Below are positions 36,303 through 43,633 of a stretch of 64,000 bases of DNA, piece by piece. The notes below the pieces were generated by a model. It was given only the letters and a program-made list of their open reading frames with translations, did no database searches and was not told the origin of the DNA. The stretch is from Rhodoferax sp. TH121. GTDB lineage: Bacteria; Pseudomonadota; Gammaproteobacteria; Burkholderiales; Burkholderiaceae_C. The stretch covers positions 558,001 through 622,000 of the forward strand of contig NZ_NOXW01000022.1 in the NCBI RefSeq assembly GCF_002251855.1, in the 5' to 3' direction. The number at the start of each line of letters is the position of its first letter. Position 1 is the stretch's first letter. The position numbers and the translations under genes were made by a program.

Positions 36303-37265
36303 ATGAGCGCCGCCGGGCCGCCCCAAGGCGCGAGGGCCCCCTTGGGGGGCAGCGCAGTACGCGAAGCGACAAGCGTGGGGGCCCATTTCCGCGTCGGCAT
36401 CATCGGCGTAGGCAACATGGGCGGCGCCATGGCGCAGCGCCTGTGCAGTCTGGGCTGGGCGCCGTGGGTGCACGACGTGGATGCCACCAAGGTGCAGGAT
36501 TTGGTGCTTTTTGGTGCTCTAGCCCCTGTGGATATTGCGCAAGCAGCTATTGAGTCTGTAGCAACTATCGTCTGCGTAGTGGACGCGGCGCAGACCCGTG
36601 ACGTGCTGTTCGGTGCCAAGGGGCTTGCGCCGCACCTACCGGCGGGCCATGTGGTGCTGCTGTGTCCCACCATCGCCCCGCAAGACGTCGAATCTATTGC
36701 CGCCCAACTGGCCGAGCGCGGTATCCAGACCATCGACGCGCCCATGTCCGGTGGCCCGGTCCGGGCGCGCGACGGCAGCATGAGCCTGATGGTGGCTGGC
36801 GAAGATGCCGCGGTCGCGCGTGTGCAGACCTTGCTGGATGCGTTGTCCACCAAAGTCTTCCGCATCAGCCAACGCGTGGGTGACGGCGCGCGCACCAAGC
36901 TCGTCAACAACCTGCTGGCTGGCATCAACCTGGTGGGCGCGGCCGAAGTGATGGCGCTAGCCGGTCGCATGGGGCTGGACCTGGGGCGCACGCTGGATGT
37001 GGTGGAGCAGTCCAGTGGCCAGAGCTGGATTGGCAGTGACCGCATGCGCCGCGCTATTGCGGGCGACCTGGCACCGCGCGCCCACATGACGCTGCTGGCC
37101 AAGGACACGCGCTTGGCGCAGGAGGCCGCGGCCCACGAGGGCTTTGTCGGCCCGCTGGGTGCCAGCGCCAGCGCAGTGTTTGCCGCGGCAGTAGCCGCAG
37201 GGTTGGAGGGGCTGGATGACGGCGCCCTGCTGGCCTTTCTGCAGCGGCCTAAAATGGCCGAATGA
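36303..37265 (+). CDS. NAD(P)-dependent beta-hydroxyacid dehydrogenase
   Basis: 3-hydroxyisobutyrate/tartronate-semialdehyde reductase-like enzyme. The Rossmann motif VGIIGVGNMGGAMAQRL is at residues 30-46, the substrate segment DAPMSGGPVRARDG is central and the catalytic Lys region is VGDGARTKLVNNLLAG. From ATG 36303 it has 320 residues, but the first 24 are encoded by a dispersed GC-rich repeat (copy B). GTG 36375 would begin just before the Rossmann fold and give 296 residues, nearer the family norm. A dispersed 13-mer copy lies in frame at 36536-36548. The exact substrate is unknown. The stop overlaps the tldD start. Confidence 0.85.
   Translation: MSAAGPPQGARAPLGGSAVREATSVGAHFRVGIIGVGNMGGAMAQRLCSLGWAPWVHDVDATKVQDLVLFGALAPVDIAQAAIESVATIVCVVDAAQTRDVLFGAKGLAPHLPAGHVVLLCPTIAPQDVESIAAQLAERGIQTIDAPMSGGPVRARDGSMSLMVAGEDAAVARVQTLLDALSTKVFRISQRVGDGARTKLVNNLLAGINLVGAAEVMALAGRMGLDLGRTLDVVEQSSGQSWIGSDRMRRAIAGDLAPRAHMTLLAKDTRLAQEAAAHEGFVGPLGASASAVFAAAVAAGLEGLDDGALLAFLQRPKMAE
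36312..36382 (+). repeat. Dispersed GC-rich repeat, copy B, at the dehydrogenase 5' end
   Basis: GCCGGGCCGCCCCAAGG at the left and CAGCG...AGCGTGGGGGC at the right match copy A (34431-34502). CCCCAAGG (36321-36328) and CCTTGGGG (36340-36347) form a perfect 8-bp stem with an 11-nt loop. The element lies in the rodA-dehydrogenase junction and is read as the N-terminus of the latter if ATG 36303 is used. Confidence 0.7.
36536..36548 (-). repeat. Dispersed 13-mer AGCTGCTYGCGCA (in dehydrogenase gene)
   Basis: Exact copy (as TGCGCAAGCAGCT on the plus strand), read in frame within DIAQAAIES. Its context (GGGGCTAGAGC and TATCCAC on the complement) matches the copy at 28812. Codons around it are AT-rich for this gene. 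Confidence 0.65.
37250..37255 (+). promoter_or_regulatory. Predicted -10 element (TAAAAT) before tldD
   Basis: TAAAAT lies inside the last codons of the upstream gene, 6 nt before ATG 37262. No ribosome-binding sequence is present, so an internal leaderless transcript for tldD is plausible. Confidence 0.4.
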
Positions 37266-38722
37266 TCACCCGCGAACCCACCATCGAACGCCTGGCCACG
37301 GCCAAGTCCCTGCTGCTGACCCCGTTTGGGCTGGACGAGAGCCATCTCACCAAAGCCCTGAACGAAATCAAGGCGCACCAGGTCGATGAGGCGGACCTGT
37401 ATTTCCAGTACACCCGATCCGAAGGCTGGAGTCTGGAAGAGGGCATCGTCAAGACGGGTTCCTTCAGCATCGACCAAGGCGTGGGCGTGCGCGCGGTGAG
37501 TGGCGAGAAAACCGCCTTTGCCTATTCCGACGACATTTCCGAGGCCAGCCTGCTGGACGCGGCGCGTACCGTGCGCACCATCTCCAGTGCGGCCCAGTCC
37601 AAGCGTGCCAAGACACCCGCCACCAAGATCGCCAACAGCCGCAAGCTCTACCCCGGCGTGGACCCGATTGCCACACTGGACAGCACCACCAAGGTGGAGC
37701 TGCTGGGCAAGGTGGAAAAGCTCGCCCGCGCCAAAGACCCGCGCGTGATCCAGGTGATGGCCGGTTTGGCCAGCGAATACGACGTGGTGATGGTGGCGCG
37801 CGCCGACGGCACGCTGGCCGCCGATGTGCGCCCGCTGGTGCGCCTGAGCGTGACCGTGATTGCCGAACAAAAGGGCCGCCGCGAAGTGGGCTCCAGCGGT
37901 GGCGGTGGCCGCTTTGGTCTGGCCTATTTCAGCGACGCGCAGATTGAAGAGTATGTGGAGCAGGCCGTGCACGCAGCCCTGACCAACCTGGACGCACGCC
38001 CTGCGCCCGCCGGTGAAATGACCGTGGTGCTAGGCTCGGGCTGGCCCGGCATCCTGCTGCACGAGGCCATTGGCCACGGGCTGGAAGGCGACTTCAACCG
38101 CAAGGGCAGCAGCGCCTTCAGCGGCCGCATCGGCCAGCGCGTGGCCGCCAAGGGCGTGACCGTGCTGGACGACGGCACCATTGCCGACCGCCGTGGTTCG
38201 CTGAATGTGGACGACGAAGGCAATGCCAGCCAGCGCAATGTGCTGATCGAAGACGGCATCTTGAAGGGCTATATCCAGGACAACATGAATGCCCGCCTCA
38301 TGGGTGTAAAACCCACCGGCAATGGCCGGCGCGAGAGCTACGCCCATGTGCCCATGCCGCGCATGACCAACACCTACATGCTGGGTGGCGACAAGGAGCC
38401 AGAAGAAATCGTCAAGAGCATCAAGAAGGGCCTGTACGCCGTCAACTTCGGCGGTGGTCAGGTCGACATCACCAGCGGCAAGTTTGTGTTCTCGGCCTCC
38501 GAAGCCTACTGGGTGGAGAACGGCAAGGTGCAGTACCCGGTGAAGGGCGCCACCATTGTGGGCAGTGGACCAGAGTGCCTCAAGCGCGTCTCGCTCATCG
38601 GCAACGACATGAAGCTCGACAGCGGCGTCGGCACCTGCGGCAAGGAAGGCCAAAGCGTTCCTGTGGGGGTGGGGCAGCCCACCTTGCGGATCGACGGCTT
38701 GACCGTAGGTGGAACTGCGTAA
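37262..38722 (+). CDS. tldD: Metalloprotease TldD
   Basis: Subunit of the TldD/TldE (PmbA) heterodimeric zinc protease, which processes peptides such as microcins and antitoxins. It has 486 residues. The zinc motif HEAIGH is at residues 267-272, followed by GLEGDF. The glycine-rich C-terminal region (GGGQVDITSG) is normal. The partner gene tldE/pmbA is not in the window. The start overlaps the dehydrogenase stop. Confidence 0.95.
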   Translation: MITREPTIERLATAKSLLLTPFGLDESHLTKALNEIKAHQVDEADLYFQYTRSEGWSLEEGIVKTGSFSIDQGVGVRAVSGEKTAFAYSDDISEASLLDAARTVRTISSAAQSKRAKTPATKIANSRKLYPGVDPIATLDSTTKVELLGKVEKLARAKDPRVIQVMAGLASEYDVVMVARADGTLAADVRPLVRLSVTVIAEQKGRREVGSSGGGGRFGLAYFSDAQIEEYVEQAVHAALTNLDARPAPAGEMTVVLGSGWPGILLHEAIGHGLEGDFNRKGSSAFSGRIGQRVAAKGVTVLDDGTIADRRGSLNVDDEGNASQRNVLIEDGILKGYIQDNMNARLMGVKPTGNGRRESYAHVPMPRMTNTYMLGGDKEPEEIVKSIKKGLYAVNFGGGQVDITSGKFVFSASEAYWVENGKVQYPVKGATIVGSGPECLKRVSLIGNDMKLDSGVGTCGKEGQSVPVGVGQPTLRIDGLTVGGTA

Positions 38723-38740
38723 AGCAGATTTCGAAACCTG

Positions 38741-38749
38741 TGCTACATT
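38741..38749 (+). promoter_or_regulatory. Predicted extended -10 promoter of the aroG attenuator leader
   Basis: TGCTACATT forms an extended -10 (TG at 38741-38742, TACATT at 38744-38749). It lies 7 nt before the leader-peptide ATG at 38757, placing +1 at about 38756, so the leader peptide would be translated from a leaderless RNA. No convincing -35 was found, which an extended -10 can tolerate. Confidence 0.5.
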
Positions 38750-38756
38750 GAGCCCC

Positions 38757-38825
38757 ATGCATTCCGCACGTTTCTTTTTTAGCTACTTTTGGTTCTCACG
38801 CGCATCCGGCGGTCGAGAGATCTGA
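38757..38825 (+). CDS. Aromatic-amino-acid leader peptide of the aroG attenuator
   Basis: A 22-codon frame reading MHSARFFFSYFWFSRASG and then GREI, ending in TGA 38823-38825. Residues 6-13 contain five Phe, one Tyr and one Trp. Such a run is expected only if ribosome stalling senses aromatic aminoacyl-tRNA. It is followed by an intrinsic terminator and then a DAHP synthase gene, the first enzyme of aromatic synthesis. The last codons (38806-38813) also form the antiterminator arm. Confidence 0.88.
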   Translation: MHSARFFFSYFWFSRASGGREI

Positions 38826-38869
38826 ACGTACCCACAAGAAACGTACTGAATCTTCCCAAAAACCGCCGG
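38768..38869 (+). promoter_or_regulatory. Alternative RNA stems of the aroG attenuator
   Basis: Two exclusive pairings are visible. ACGTTTCTT (38768-38776, over the Phe codons) is the perfect complement of AAGAAACGT (38836-38844). CCGGCGGT (38806-38813, end of the leader peptide) is the perfect complement of ACCGCCGG (38862-38869), the left arm of the terminator. The pairings interlock and cannot both form in simple secondary structure. A ribosome stalled on the aromatic codons would block the first and favour the second, preventing termination. Confidence 0.75.
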
Positions 38870-38888
38870 CACCCCCGGCGGTTTTTTT
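38861..38888 (+). terminator. Rho-independent attenuator terminator before aroG
   Basis: AACCGCCGG (38861-38869), a 5-nt loop CACCC, CCGGCGGTT (38875-38883) and a run of seven T (38882-38888) form a classic intrinsic terminator with a 9-bp stem, extendable by A-T pairs. It stands 39 bases before the aroG start. Confidence 0.92.
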
Positions 38889-38927
38889 ATGCCTTTTTCT
38901 TTTTAACTTTGACCTCAGGAGCGACCC

Positions 38928-40055
38928 ATGAATGCAAATGCAACGGCTACCGGTGACTGGTACGGCCAACCCCAGCCCGCCGACCGCACCAGCAAAACCG
39001 ACGACGAACGCATCAAGGACATCACCGTGTTGCCCCCTCCTGAGCACCTTATCCGCTTCTTCCCCATCCGTGGCAGCGCGGTGGAGACCCTGATCACCGA
39101 CACGCGTGGCGCCATCCAGAACATCATGGCTGGCAAGGACGACCGCTTGCTGGTCATCATCGGGCCCTGTTCCATCCACGACCCCGCCGCCGCGCTGGAC
39201 TACGCGCGCCGCCTCAAGGCTGTGCGTGAGCAGTACAAGGACACGCTGGAAATTGTGATGCGTGTTTACTTCGAAAAGCCCCGCACCACGGTGGGCTGGA
39301 AGGGTCTGATCAACGACCCCTACCTGGACGAAAGCTTCCGCATCGACGAAGGCCTGCGCATTGCGCGCCAGCTACTCATTGAGATCAACCGCCTGGGCCT
39401 GCCCGCGGGCAGCGAGTTCCTGGATGTGATTTCCCCCCAGTATTTGGGTGACCTGATCTCCTGGGGGGCCATTGGCGCGCGCACCACCGAGAGCCAGGTG
39501 CACCGCGAGCTGGCCTCTGGCATCTCTGCGCCCATCGGCTTCAAGAACGGCACCGACGGCAACATCAAGATCGCCACTGACGCCATCCAGGCGGCTGCTG
39601 GCGGTCACCACTTCCTGTCGGTGCACAAGAACGGCCAGGTGGCGATTGTGCAAACCAATGGCAACCCCGACTGCCACGTGATCCTGCGCGGCGGCAAGAC
39701 GCCCAATTACGATGCTGCCAACGTGGCCGCAGCCTGTGCTGATTTGGCCAAGGCCAAGTTGCCACAGACCTTGATGGTGGACTGCAGCCACGCCAACAGC
39801 AGCAAGCAGCATGAGAAGCAGCTGGATGTGGCCAAGGACATTGCGGGCCAGATCCGTGGCGGATCGAAGAGCATTTTTGGTGTGATGGTGGAAAGCCACC
39901 TGAATGCCGGTGCCCAGAAGTTCACGCCCGGCAAGGACGATGCCTCCAAGCTGGAATACGGCAAGAGCATCACCGATGCCTGCCTGGGCTGGGACGATTC
40001 GCTGGAGTCGTTGGAAGTACTGTCGGCCGCTGTGAAGGCGCGCCGCACTGCCTGA
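38928..40055 (+). CDS. aroG: 3-deoxy-7-phosphoheptulonate (DAHP) synthase, class I
   Basis: Condenses phosphoenolpyruvate and erythrose 4-phosphate, the entry to aromatic amino acid synthesis. It has 375 residues. Signature segments LVIIGPCSIHDP, RVYFEKPRTTVGWKG and MVDCSHANSSK are intact. AGGAG (38917-38921) is a good ribosome site. Which amino acid feedback-inhibits the enzyme cannot be read here; the symbol aroG is used for the AroF/G/H family. The leader peptide containing Phe, Tyr and Trp codons suggests transcriptional control by aromatic supply. Confidence 0.93.
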   Translation: MNANATATGDWYGQPQPADRTSKTDDERIKDITVLPPPEHLIRFFPIRGSAVETLITDTRGAIQNIMAGKDDRLLVIIGPCSIHDPAAALDYARRLKAVREQYKDTLEIVMRVYFEKPRTTVGWKGLINDPYLDESFRIDEGLRIARQLLIEINRLGLPAGSEFLDVISPQYLGDLISWGAIGARTTESQVHRELASGISAPIGFKNGTDGNIKIATDAIQAAAGGHHFLSVHKNGQVAIVQTNGNPDCHVILRGGKTPNYDAANVAAACADLAKAKLPQTLMVDCSHANSSKQHEKQLDVAKDIAGQIRGGSKSIFGVMVESHLNAGAQKFTPGKDDASKLEYGKSITDACLGWDDSLESLEVLSAAVKARRTA

Positions 40056-40544
40056 TCAGGCAGCTGGAGTGGTAGGCGCCTGTGCCTGCTGCAGCATGGC
40101 ATCGGCCCAGACCTGGGCTGCTGCCATGGTCTCGAAGATCTGGAACGGCCGGCCAATATCGGCATAGATCTTGGCAAACTGGGGTGCCATGATCCGGCCG
40201 CCTTCCACATCCGGTGCGATCACAAATGCAGTGGCCACGGGAATCATGTTGTCGGGTTTGGGGGCTGCCATGATGGCGGCGTAGCGCGCAATGCCCTCGG
40301 GGCTGCTCATCGCATTGCCTACCAGGGTGCACACGCTGACCCACGCACCCTGCGGTCGTGTCGCCAGCAGGTAATCGCGCTGGGCAATCGCCAAGCAGTC
40401 CACCAGCTCGGTGTTGAACGGACCGGTCGCCTCGTAATGCATCAGGCGACCTTCCATCCAGATGTCTACCACCCCGTGGGGTGTGAATTGCGAGGCCTTT
40501 ATTTGGCTGGTGCTGCGCTTCTTGGACTTGGCGACGGAGGACAT
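40056..40544 (-). CDS. Hypothetical protein, possible SpoIIAA/STAS-like fold
   Basis: A 162-residue soluble protein. The N-terminus is Lys/Ser-rich (MSSVAKSKKRSTSQIK). The body alternates predicted strands and helices (WMEGRLMHYEATGPFN, then VWADAML at the end), loosely like STAS or SpoIIAA-type domains. No catalytic motif is recognised. It is convergent with aroG, with adjacent stops. The 149 bases between it and mpl show no gene. The fold suggestion is an inference from pattern only. Confidence 0.6.
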   Translation of the reverse strand: MSSVAKSKKRSTSQIKASQFTPHGVVDIWMEGRLMHYEATGPFNTELVDCLAIAQRDYLLATRPQGAWVSVCTLVGNAMSSPEGIARYAAIMAAPKPDNMIPVATAFVIAPDVEGGRIMAPQFAKIYADIGRPFQIFETMAAAQVWADAMLQQAQAPTTPAA

Positions 40545-40693
40545 GGTGTGCGGAAAAAGCGACTGACTTTGCTGTGCATCTTAGCGGGCACGGTCGTTCC
40601 TTTTTAGTGCGTAGGCACAGTCCGAGCTCAGGGTATTCCCGCAATATTTGAGGCAAAACAGGGGACTACCCCCTGTCAATCTCGCGTGCTTAG

Positions 40694-42166
40694 CTACTCT
40701 TTTTGTAGCAAATCCAGAAGTTTGAGGTGAATGCCGCCAAAGCCCCCATTGCTCATGCACAAGATATGGTCACCGGGCCGGGCTTGCGCCACCACTTGGC
40801 GGGCTAGGTCATCGATGGCATCGGACACCACCGCGCGCGTGCCCATGGGGGACAGCGCCTCGGCGGCGTCCCAGCCCAGGCCACCGCTGTGGCCGAAGGC
40901 CAGGTCAGCTTCTTCCAGGCTCCATGGCAGTTGTGCTTTCATGGCGCCCAGCTTCATGGTGTTGGAGCGCGGCTCGAACACCGCGAGGATGCGCGCGTTA
41001 CCCACTTGGCGGCGCAAGCCGTTGACGGTGGTGTGGATGGCGGTGGGGTGATGGGCAAAGTCGTCGTACACGGTCACGGGGGCGCCGCCCGCGGCCAGTG
41101 TGACCTGCCCGCGTACTTCCATTCGCCGTTTCACATTTTCAAAACTGCCCAGCGCCTGTGCAGCCACGCCGGGGCTGACGCCCACATGCTCGGCGGCGGC
41201 GATGGCCGCCAGTGCGTTGAGTTGGTTGTGCACGCCACTCAGGCTCCATTGCACGCGCGCCACGGTCTGGCCCTTGTGCAGCACAGCAAATTCGTGCGGT
41301 TCGCCTTCGGCGCTGAAATCGCTCACGGCAGCGCCAAAACTGCGCACTTCGCTCCAGCATCCCTGGTGCAGCACGCGCGCCAGGCTTTCTTCGAGACCGT
41401 TGCTCACCACGCGGCCCGTTCCGGGTACGGTGCGCACCAAGTGGTGGAATTGGCGTTCGATGGCGGCGAGATCATCGAAGATGTCGGCGTGGTCGAATTC
41501 CAAGTTGTTAAGCACGGCGGTGCGCGGGCGGTAGTGCACAAACTTGCTGCGCTTATCGAAGAATGCGGTGTCGTATTCGTCAGCTTCGATCACGAAGAGG
41601 GGGCGGCGGGGCGCCTGCGCCCCCGGCTCCGTGACCCCCGTCAGCGTTGCGGGCTCCTCCTTGACCTGCGCAGACGAAGCCGGTGCCCCGCCTCCCAAGC
41701 GGGCGGAGATGCCGAAATTCAGGGGTACGCCGCCAACCAGGAATCCCGGCTGCAGGCCGGCGTATTCCAGAATCCAGCTCAGCATGGAAGTGGTGGTGGT
41801 CTTGCCGTGGGTACCAGCCACGGCCAGTACATGGCGGCCCTGCAGCACGTGTTCGGCCAGCCACTGCGGGCCGCTGGTGTAGGGCGCGCCGGCGTCCAGG
41901 ATGGCTTCCATCAGCGGGAATTTGGGCGTACCGTCGGCCAGGCGGGCGCGGCTCACCACGTTGCCGATGACAAACATATCGGGTTGCAGGGCCATCTGGT
42001 CGGCGCCAAAACCTTCGATGAGTTCGATGCCCAGGGCGCGCAGCTGGTCGCTCATGGGGGGGTAGACGCCGGCGTCGCAGCCGGTGACGCGGTGGCCGGC
42101 TTCGCGGGCCAGGGCTGCCAGGCCACCCATGAAGGTGCCGCAGATGCCAAGAATATGAATGTGCAT
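40694..42166 (-). CDS. mpl: UDP-MurNAc:L-Ala-gamma-D-Glu-meso-DAP ligase (muropeptide recycling)
   Basis: Mpl reattaches recycled murein tripeptide to UDP-MurNAc, bypassing MurC, MurD and MurE. It has 490 residues. The N-terminal motif HILGICGTFMGG and ATP loop GTHGKTTTT (118-126) are intact. FVIEADEYDTAFFDKRSKF is the Mpl signature. Just before it, residues about 160-188 form an extra Ala/Pro-rich segment not expected in the family and encoded by repeat-like DNA. TAGAAT lies 6 nt before the ATG, so the mRNA may be leaderless. AmpD, also in this pathway, is encoded at 52771-53367. Confidence 0.95.
   Translation of the reverse strand: MHIHILGICGTFMGGLAALAREAGHRVTGCDAGVYPPMSDQLRALGIELIEGFGADQMALQPDMFVIGNVVSRARLADGTPKFPLMEAILDAGAPYTSGPQWLAEHVLQGRHVLAVAGTHGKTTTTSMLSWILEYAGLQPGFLVGGVPLNFGISARLGGGAPASSAQVKEEPATLTGVTEPGAQAPRRPLFVIEADEYDTAFFDKRSKFVHYRPRTAVLNNLEFDHADIFDDLAAIERQFHHLVRTVPGTGRVVSNGLEESLARVLHQGCWSEVRSFGAAVSDFSAEGEPHEFAVLHKGQTVARVQWSLSGVHNQLNALAAIAAAEHVGVSPGVAAQALGSFENVKRRMEVRGQVTLAAGGAPVTVYDDFAHHPTAIHTTVNGLRRQVGNARILAVFEPRSNTMKLGAMKAQLPWSLEEADLAFGHSGGLGWDAAEALSPMGTRAVVSDAIDDLARQVVAQARPGDHILCMSNGGFGGIHLKLLDLLQKE
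41603..41692 (-). repeat. Repeat-derived in-frame insertion in mpl
   Basis: About 90 bases encode an extra segment (APASSAQVKEEPATLTG and so on) between ISARLGGG and FVIEADEYDT, which are normally nearly adjacent. The DNA contains CTCCTCCTTGACCT (41654-41667), identical to 14 bases of the inverted-repeat element at 30529-30702, followed in both places by CGAAGC. The length is a multiple of three, so the frame is kept. Confidence 0.55.
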
Positions 42167-42172
42167 GGGCTT

Positions 42173-42178
42173 ATTCTA
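42173..42178 (-). promoter_or_regulatory. Predicted -10 element (TAGAAT) before mpl
   Basis: On the minus strand TAGAAT is followed by AAGCCC and the mpl ATG (42166), a 6-nt gap. No ribosome-binding sequence is present. Confidence 0.42.
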
Positions 42179-42235
42179 TGCGCCGCCAGTGCTGGCAAAT
42201 TTCTGGCGATATCTGCCTCTGGCCCCCGTGGAATG

Positions 42236-42248
42236 TGCGCGAGCAGCT
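42236..42248 (-). repeat. Dispersed 13-mer AGCTGCTYGCGCA (mpl upstream)
   Basis: Exact copy (TGCGCGAGCAGCT on the plus strand) in the 143-base gap between mpl and the next gene. It has the typical AT-rich flank (atcaaaaacgaa). Confidence 0.6.
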
Positions 42249-42297
42249 ATCAAAAACGAAGCATTTCCGCGGAATGGCAGGGTTGTGGAGGGCAGGG

Positions 42298-42303
42298 CAC
42301 AAT
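42298..42303 (+). promoter_or_regulatory. Predicted -10 element (CACAAT) before the 42310 gene
   Basis: CACAAT is followed by CGCGGC and ATG 42310, a 6-nt gap, with no ribosome-binding sequence. The match to a -10 consensus is moderate. Confidence 0.35.
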
Positions 42304-42309
42304 CGCGGC

Positions 42310-42906
42310 ATGGACGATGTGAAAGAAGAAATAGCCGTTACCGCGGCCCGCCTGGTGGTGGAAGAGGGGCTGGAGTACGGCCCGGCCAAGCGCCGCGCTG
42401 CCAAGCAGCTGGGCCTGCCGGCGCGTGCGGCCCTGCCCGACAACGAGCAGCTGGAGCGCGCGGTGGAGGAGTACATCGCCATCTTCTGCGCCGATACCCA
42501 GCCCACCGAGTTGCAGGCGCTGCGTGAACTTGCACTGGAATGGATGCAGCGTCTGGAGCCTTTCCGCCCCCATGTCGGTGGTGCTGTCTGGCATGGCACG
42601 GCCACGCGCCGTTCCGACATTTATCTGCAGTTGTTTTGCGATGATCCCAAATCAGCGGAGATCGCGCTGATTGACCGGGGGGTACGCTTCGAAGTCCGTG
42701 CCGTGCCGGGTCTGCATGGCGAGATGGTGGATGCGCTGAGCGTGCACGCCCTGTGTCGTGCATTGGGCGAGCAGGTGGGGGTGCATTTGCTGGTGAACGA
42801 TCTGGATGACATGCGCGGCGCGCTGCAGCCCGATGCCCGCGGACGTCGCCCGCGCGGGGATGCGGCGGCGCTGCGCCGCCTGTTGCAGGAGTCTGGCCAT
42901 GCGTGA
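42310..42906 (+). CDS. Conserved protein, possible nucleotidyltransferase-like fold
   Basis: A 198-residue soluble protein. The N-terminal half is helical (VKEEIAVTAARLVVEEGLEY). The centre has HGTATRRSDIYLQLFCDD, which faintly recalls the Gly-Ser and Asp arrangement of small nucleotidyltransferases. The C-terminus is Arg-rich. The frame extends upstream to 42178, but ATG 42310 fits the -10/start pattern and normal codon use. It overlaps the thioredoxin-like gene by 8 nt. The function is unknown and the fold idea is tentative. Confidence 0.6.
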   Translation: MDDVKEEIAVTAARLVVEEGLEYGPAKRRAAKQLGLPARAALPDNEQLERAVEEYIAIFCADTQPTELQALRELALEWMQRLEPFRPHVGGAVWHGTATRRSDIYLQLFCDDPKSAEIALIDRGVRFEVRAVPGLHGEMVDALSVHALCRALGEQVGVHLLVNDLDDMRGALQPDARGRRPRGDAAALRRLLQESGHA

Positions 42907-43462
42907 ATCATCCTTGGCCACCCAGTCGGACCCGATGACGCGGTCCCGCCGTTGGATGTTGGGCGGGCTGGCGGGTGGGGCTGCTTTGGCGGGTGTGGGG
43001 GTTGCGGTGTGGCGCGGCGTGGGCGACACGCCAACGGTGGCAGAGCCGGTGGCTGGGTTTTGGGCACAACGCTGGGAGACGCCTGACGGCAAGCCGATTG
43101 CGCTCCAGAACTTTCAGGGGCGACCGCTGCTGATCAACTTCTGGGCGACGTGGTGCCCGCCCTGCGTGGAAGAGTTGCCGCTGATCAACCAGTTCTTCCG
43201 TGAACATCGTGCTAACGGCTGGCAAGTGTTGGCATTGGCGGTGGACAAGACCGCTCCTGTGCAAGCTTTTTTGCAGCGCATGCCCCTGGACTTTCCGGTG
43301 GCCATGGCGGGAATGGCGGGTGCAGACTTGGGTCGCAGCTTGGGCAATTTGACGGGTGGGCTGCCGTTTACCGTGGTGTTGTCGGGTGATGGTGTTGTGC
43401 GCCAGCGCAAGATGGGGCGGGTTCTACCTGCCGACTTGCAAGCTTGGGCTGGGCTAAAATAG
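42899..43462 (+). CDS. TlpA-like periplasmic thiol:disulfide oxidoreductase
   Basis: A 187-residue exported thioredoxin-fold protein. An RR-containing signal or anchor (SRRWMLGGLAGGAALAGVGV, about 17-36) resembles a Tat signal. The redox motif WCPPC lies within NFWATWCPPCVEELP, as in TlpA/ResA proteins that reduce apocytochrome c or other periplasmic thiols. ATG 42899 overlaps the upstream gene. The stop lies in a TAAAATAG sequence that could also act as a -10 for downstream RNA. Confidence 0.88.
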   Translation: MRESSLATQSDPMTRSRRWMLGGLAGGAALAGVGVAVWRGVGDTPTVAEPVAGFWAQRWETPDGKPIALQNFQGRPLLINFWATWCPPCVEELPLINQFFREHRANGWQVLALAVDKTAPVQAFLQRMPLDFPVAMAGMAGADLGRSLGNLTGGLPFTVVLSGDGVVRQRKMGRVLPADLQAWAGLK

Positions 43463-43506
43463 AGGCCTCACCCTAGGCCGAGGGTGCCCCGAATGGGGTG
43501 AGGCCT
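43463..43506 (+). other. Perfect three-way-junction RNA fold upstream of accB
   Basis: AGGCCTCA (43463-43470) pairs with TGAGGCCT (43499-43506). Inside it are two small hairpins: CCCT/AGGG (43471-43484, loop AGGCCG) and CCCC/GGGG (43487-43498, loop GAAT), separated by TG. Every base except the loops and the TG is paired. No U-tract follows, so it is not an intrinsic terminator. TAAAAT at 43455-43460 could start transcription at its edge. The role is unknown. Confidence 0.6.
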
Positions 43507-43633
43507 TGGCTTATATCTCTTGCGGGTTGTTGAAAATGACCTCACTTGCAAAGAGATAAATAAAATTATCAGCAGATATCGACATTTTTGCGGTAAATTC
43601 GCCGCTTCTCAAATGTCGGTTGTTGGAGATTCC

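Noticed and set aside
35645-37972. 775-codon open frame antisense to rodA, the dehydrogenase and tldD
   Set aside because: Composition and lack of motifs mark it as a shadow of three well-supported genes.
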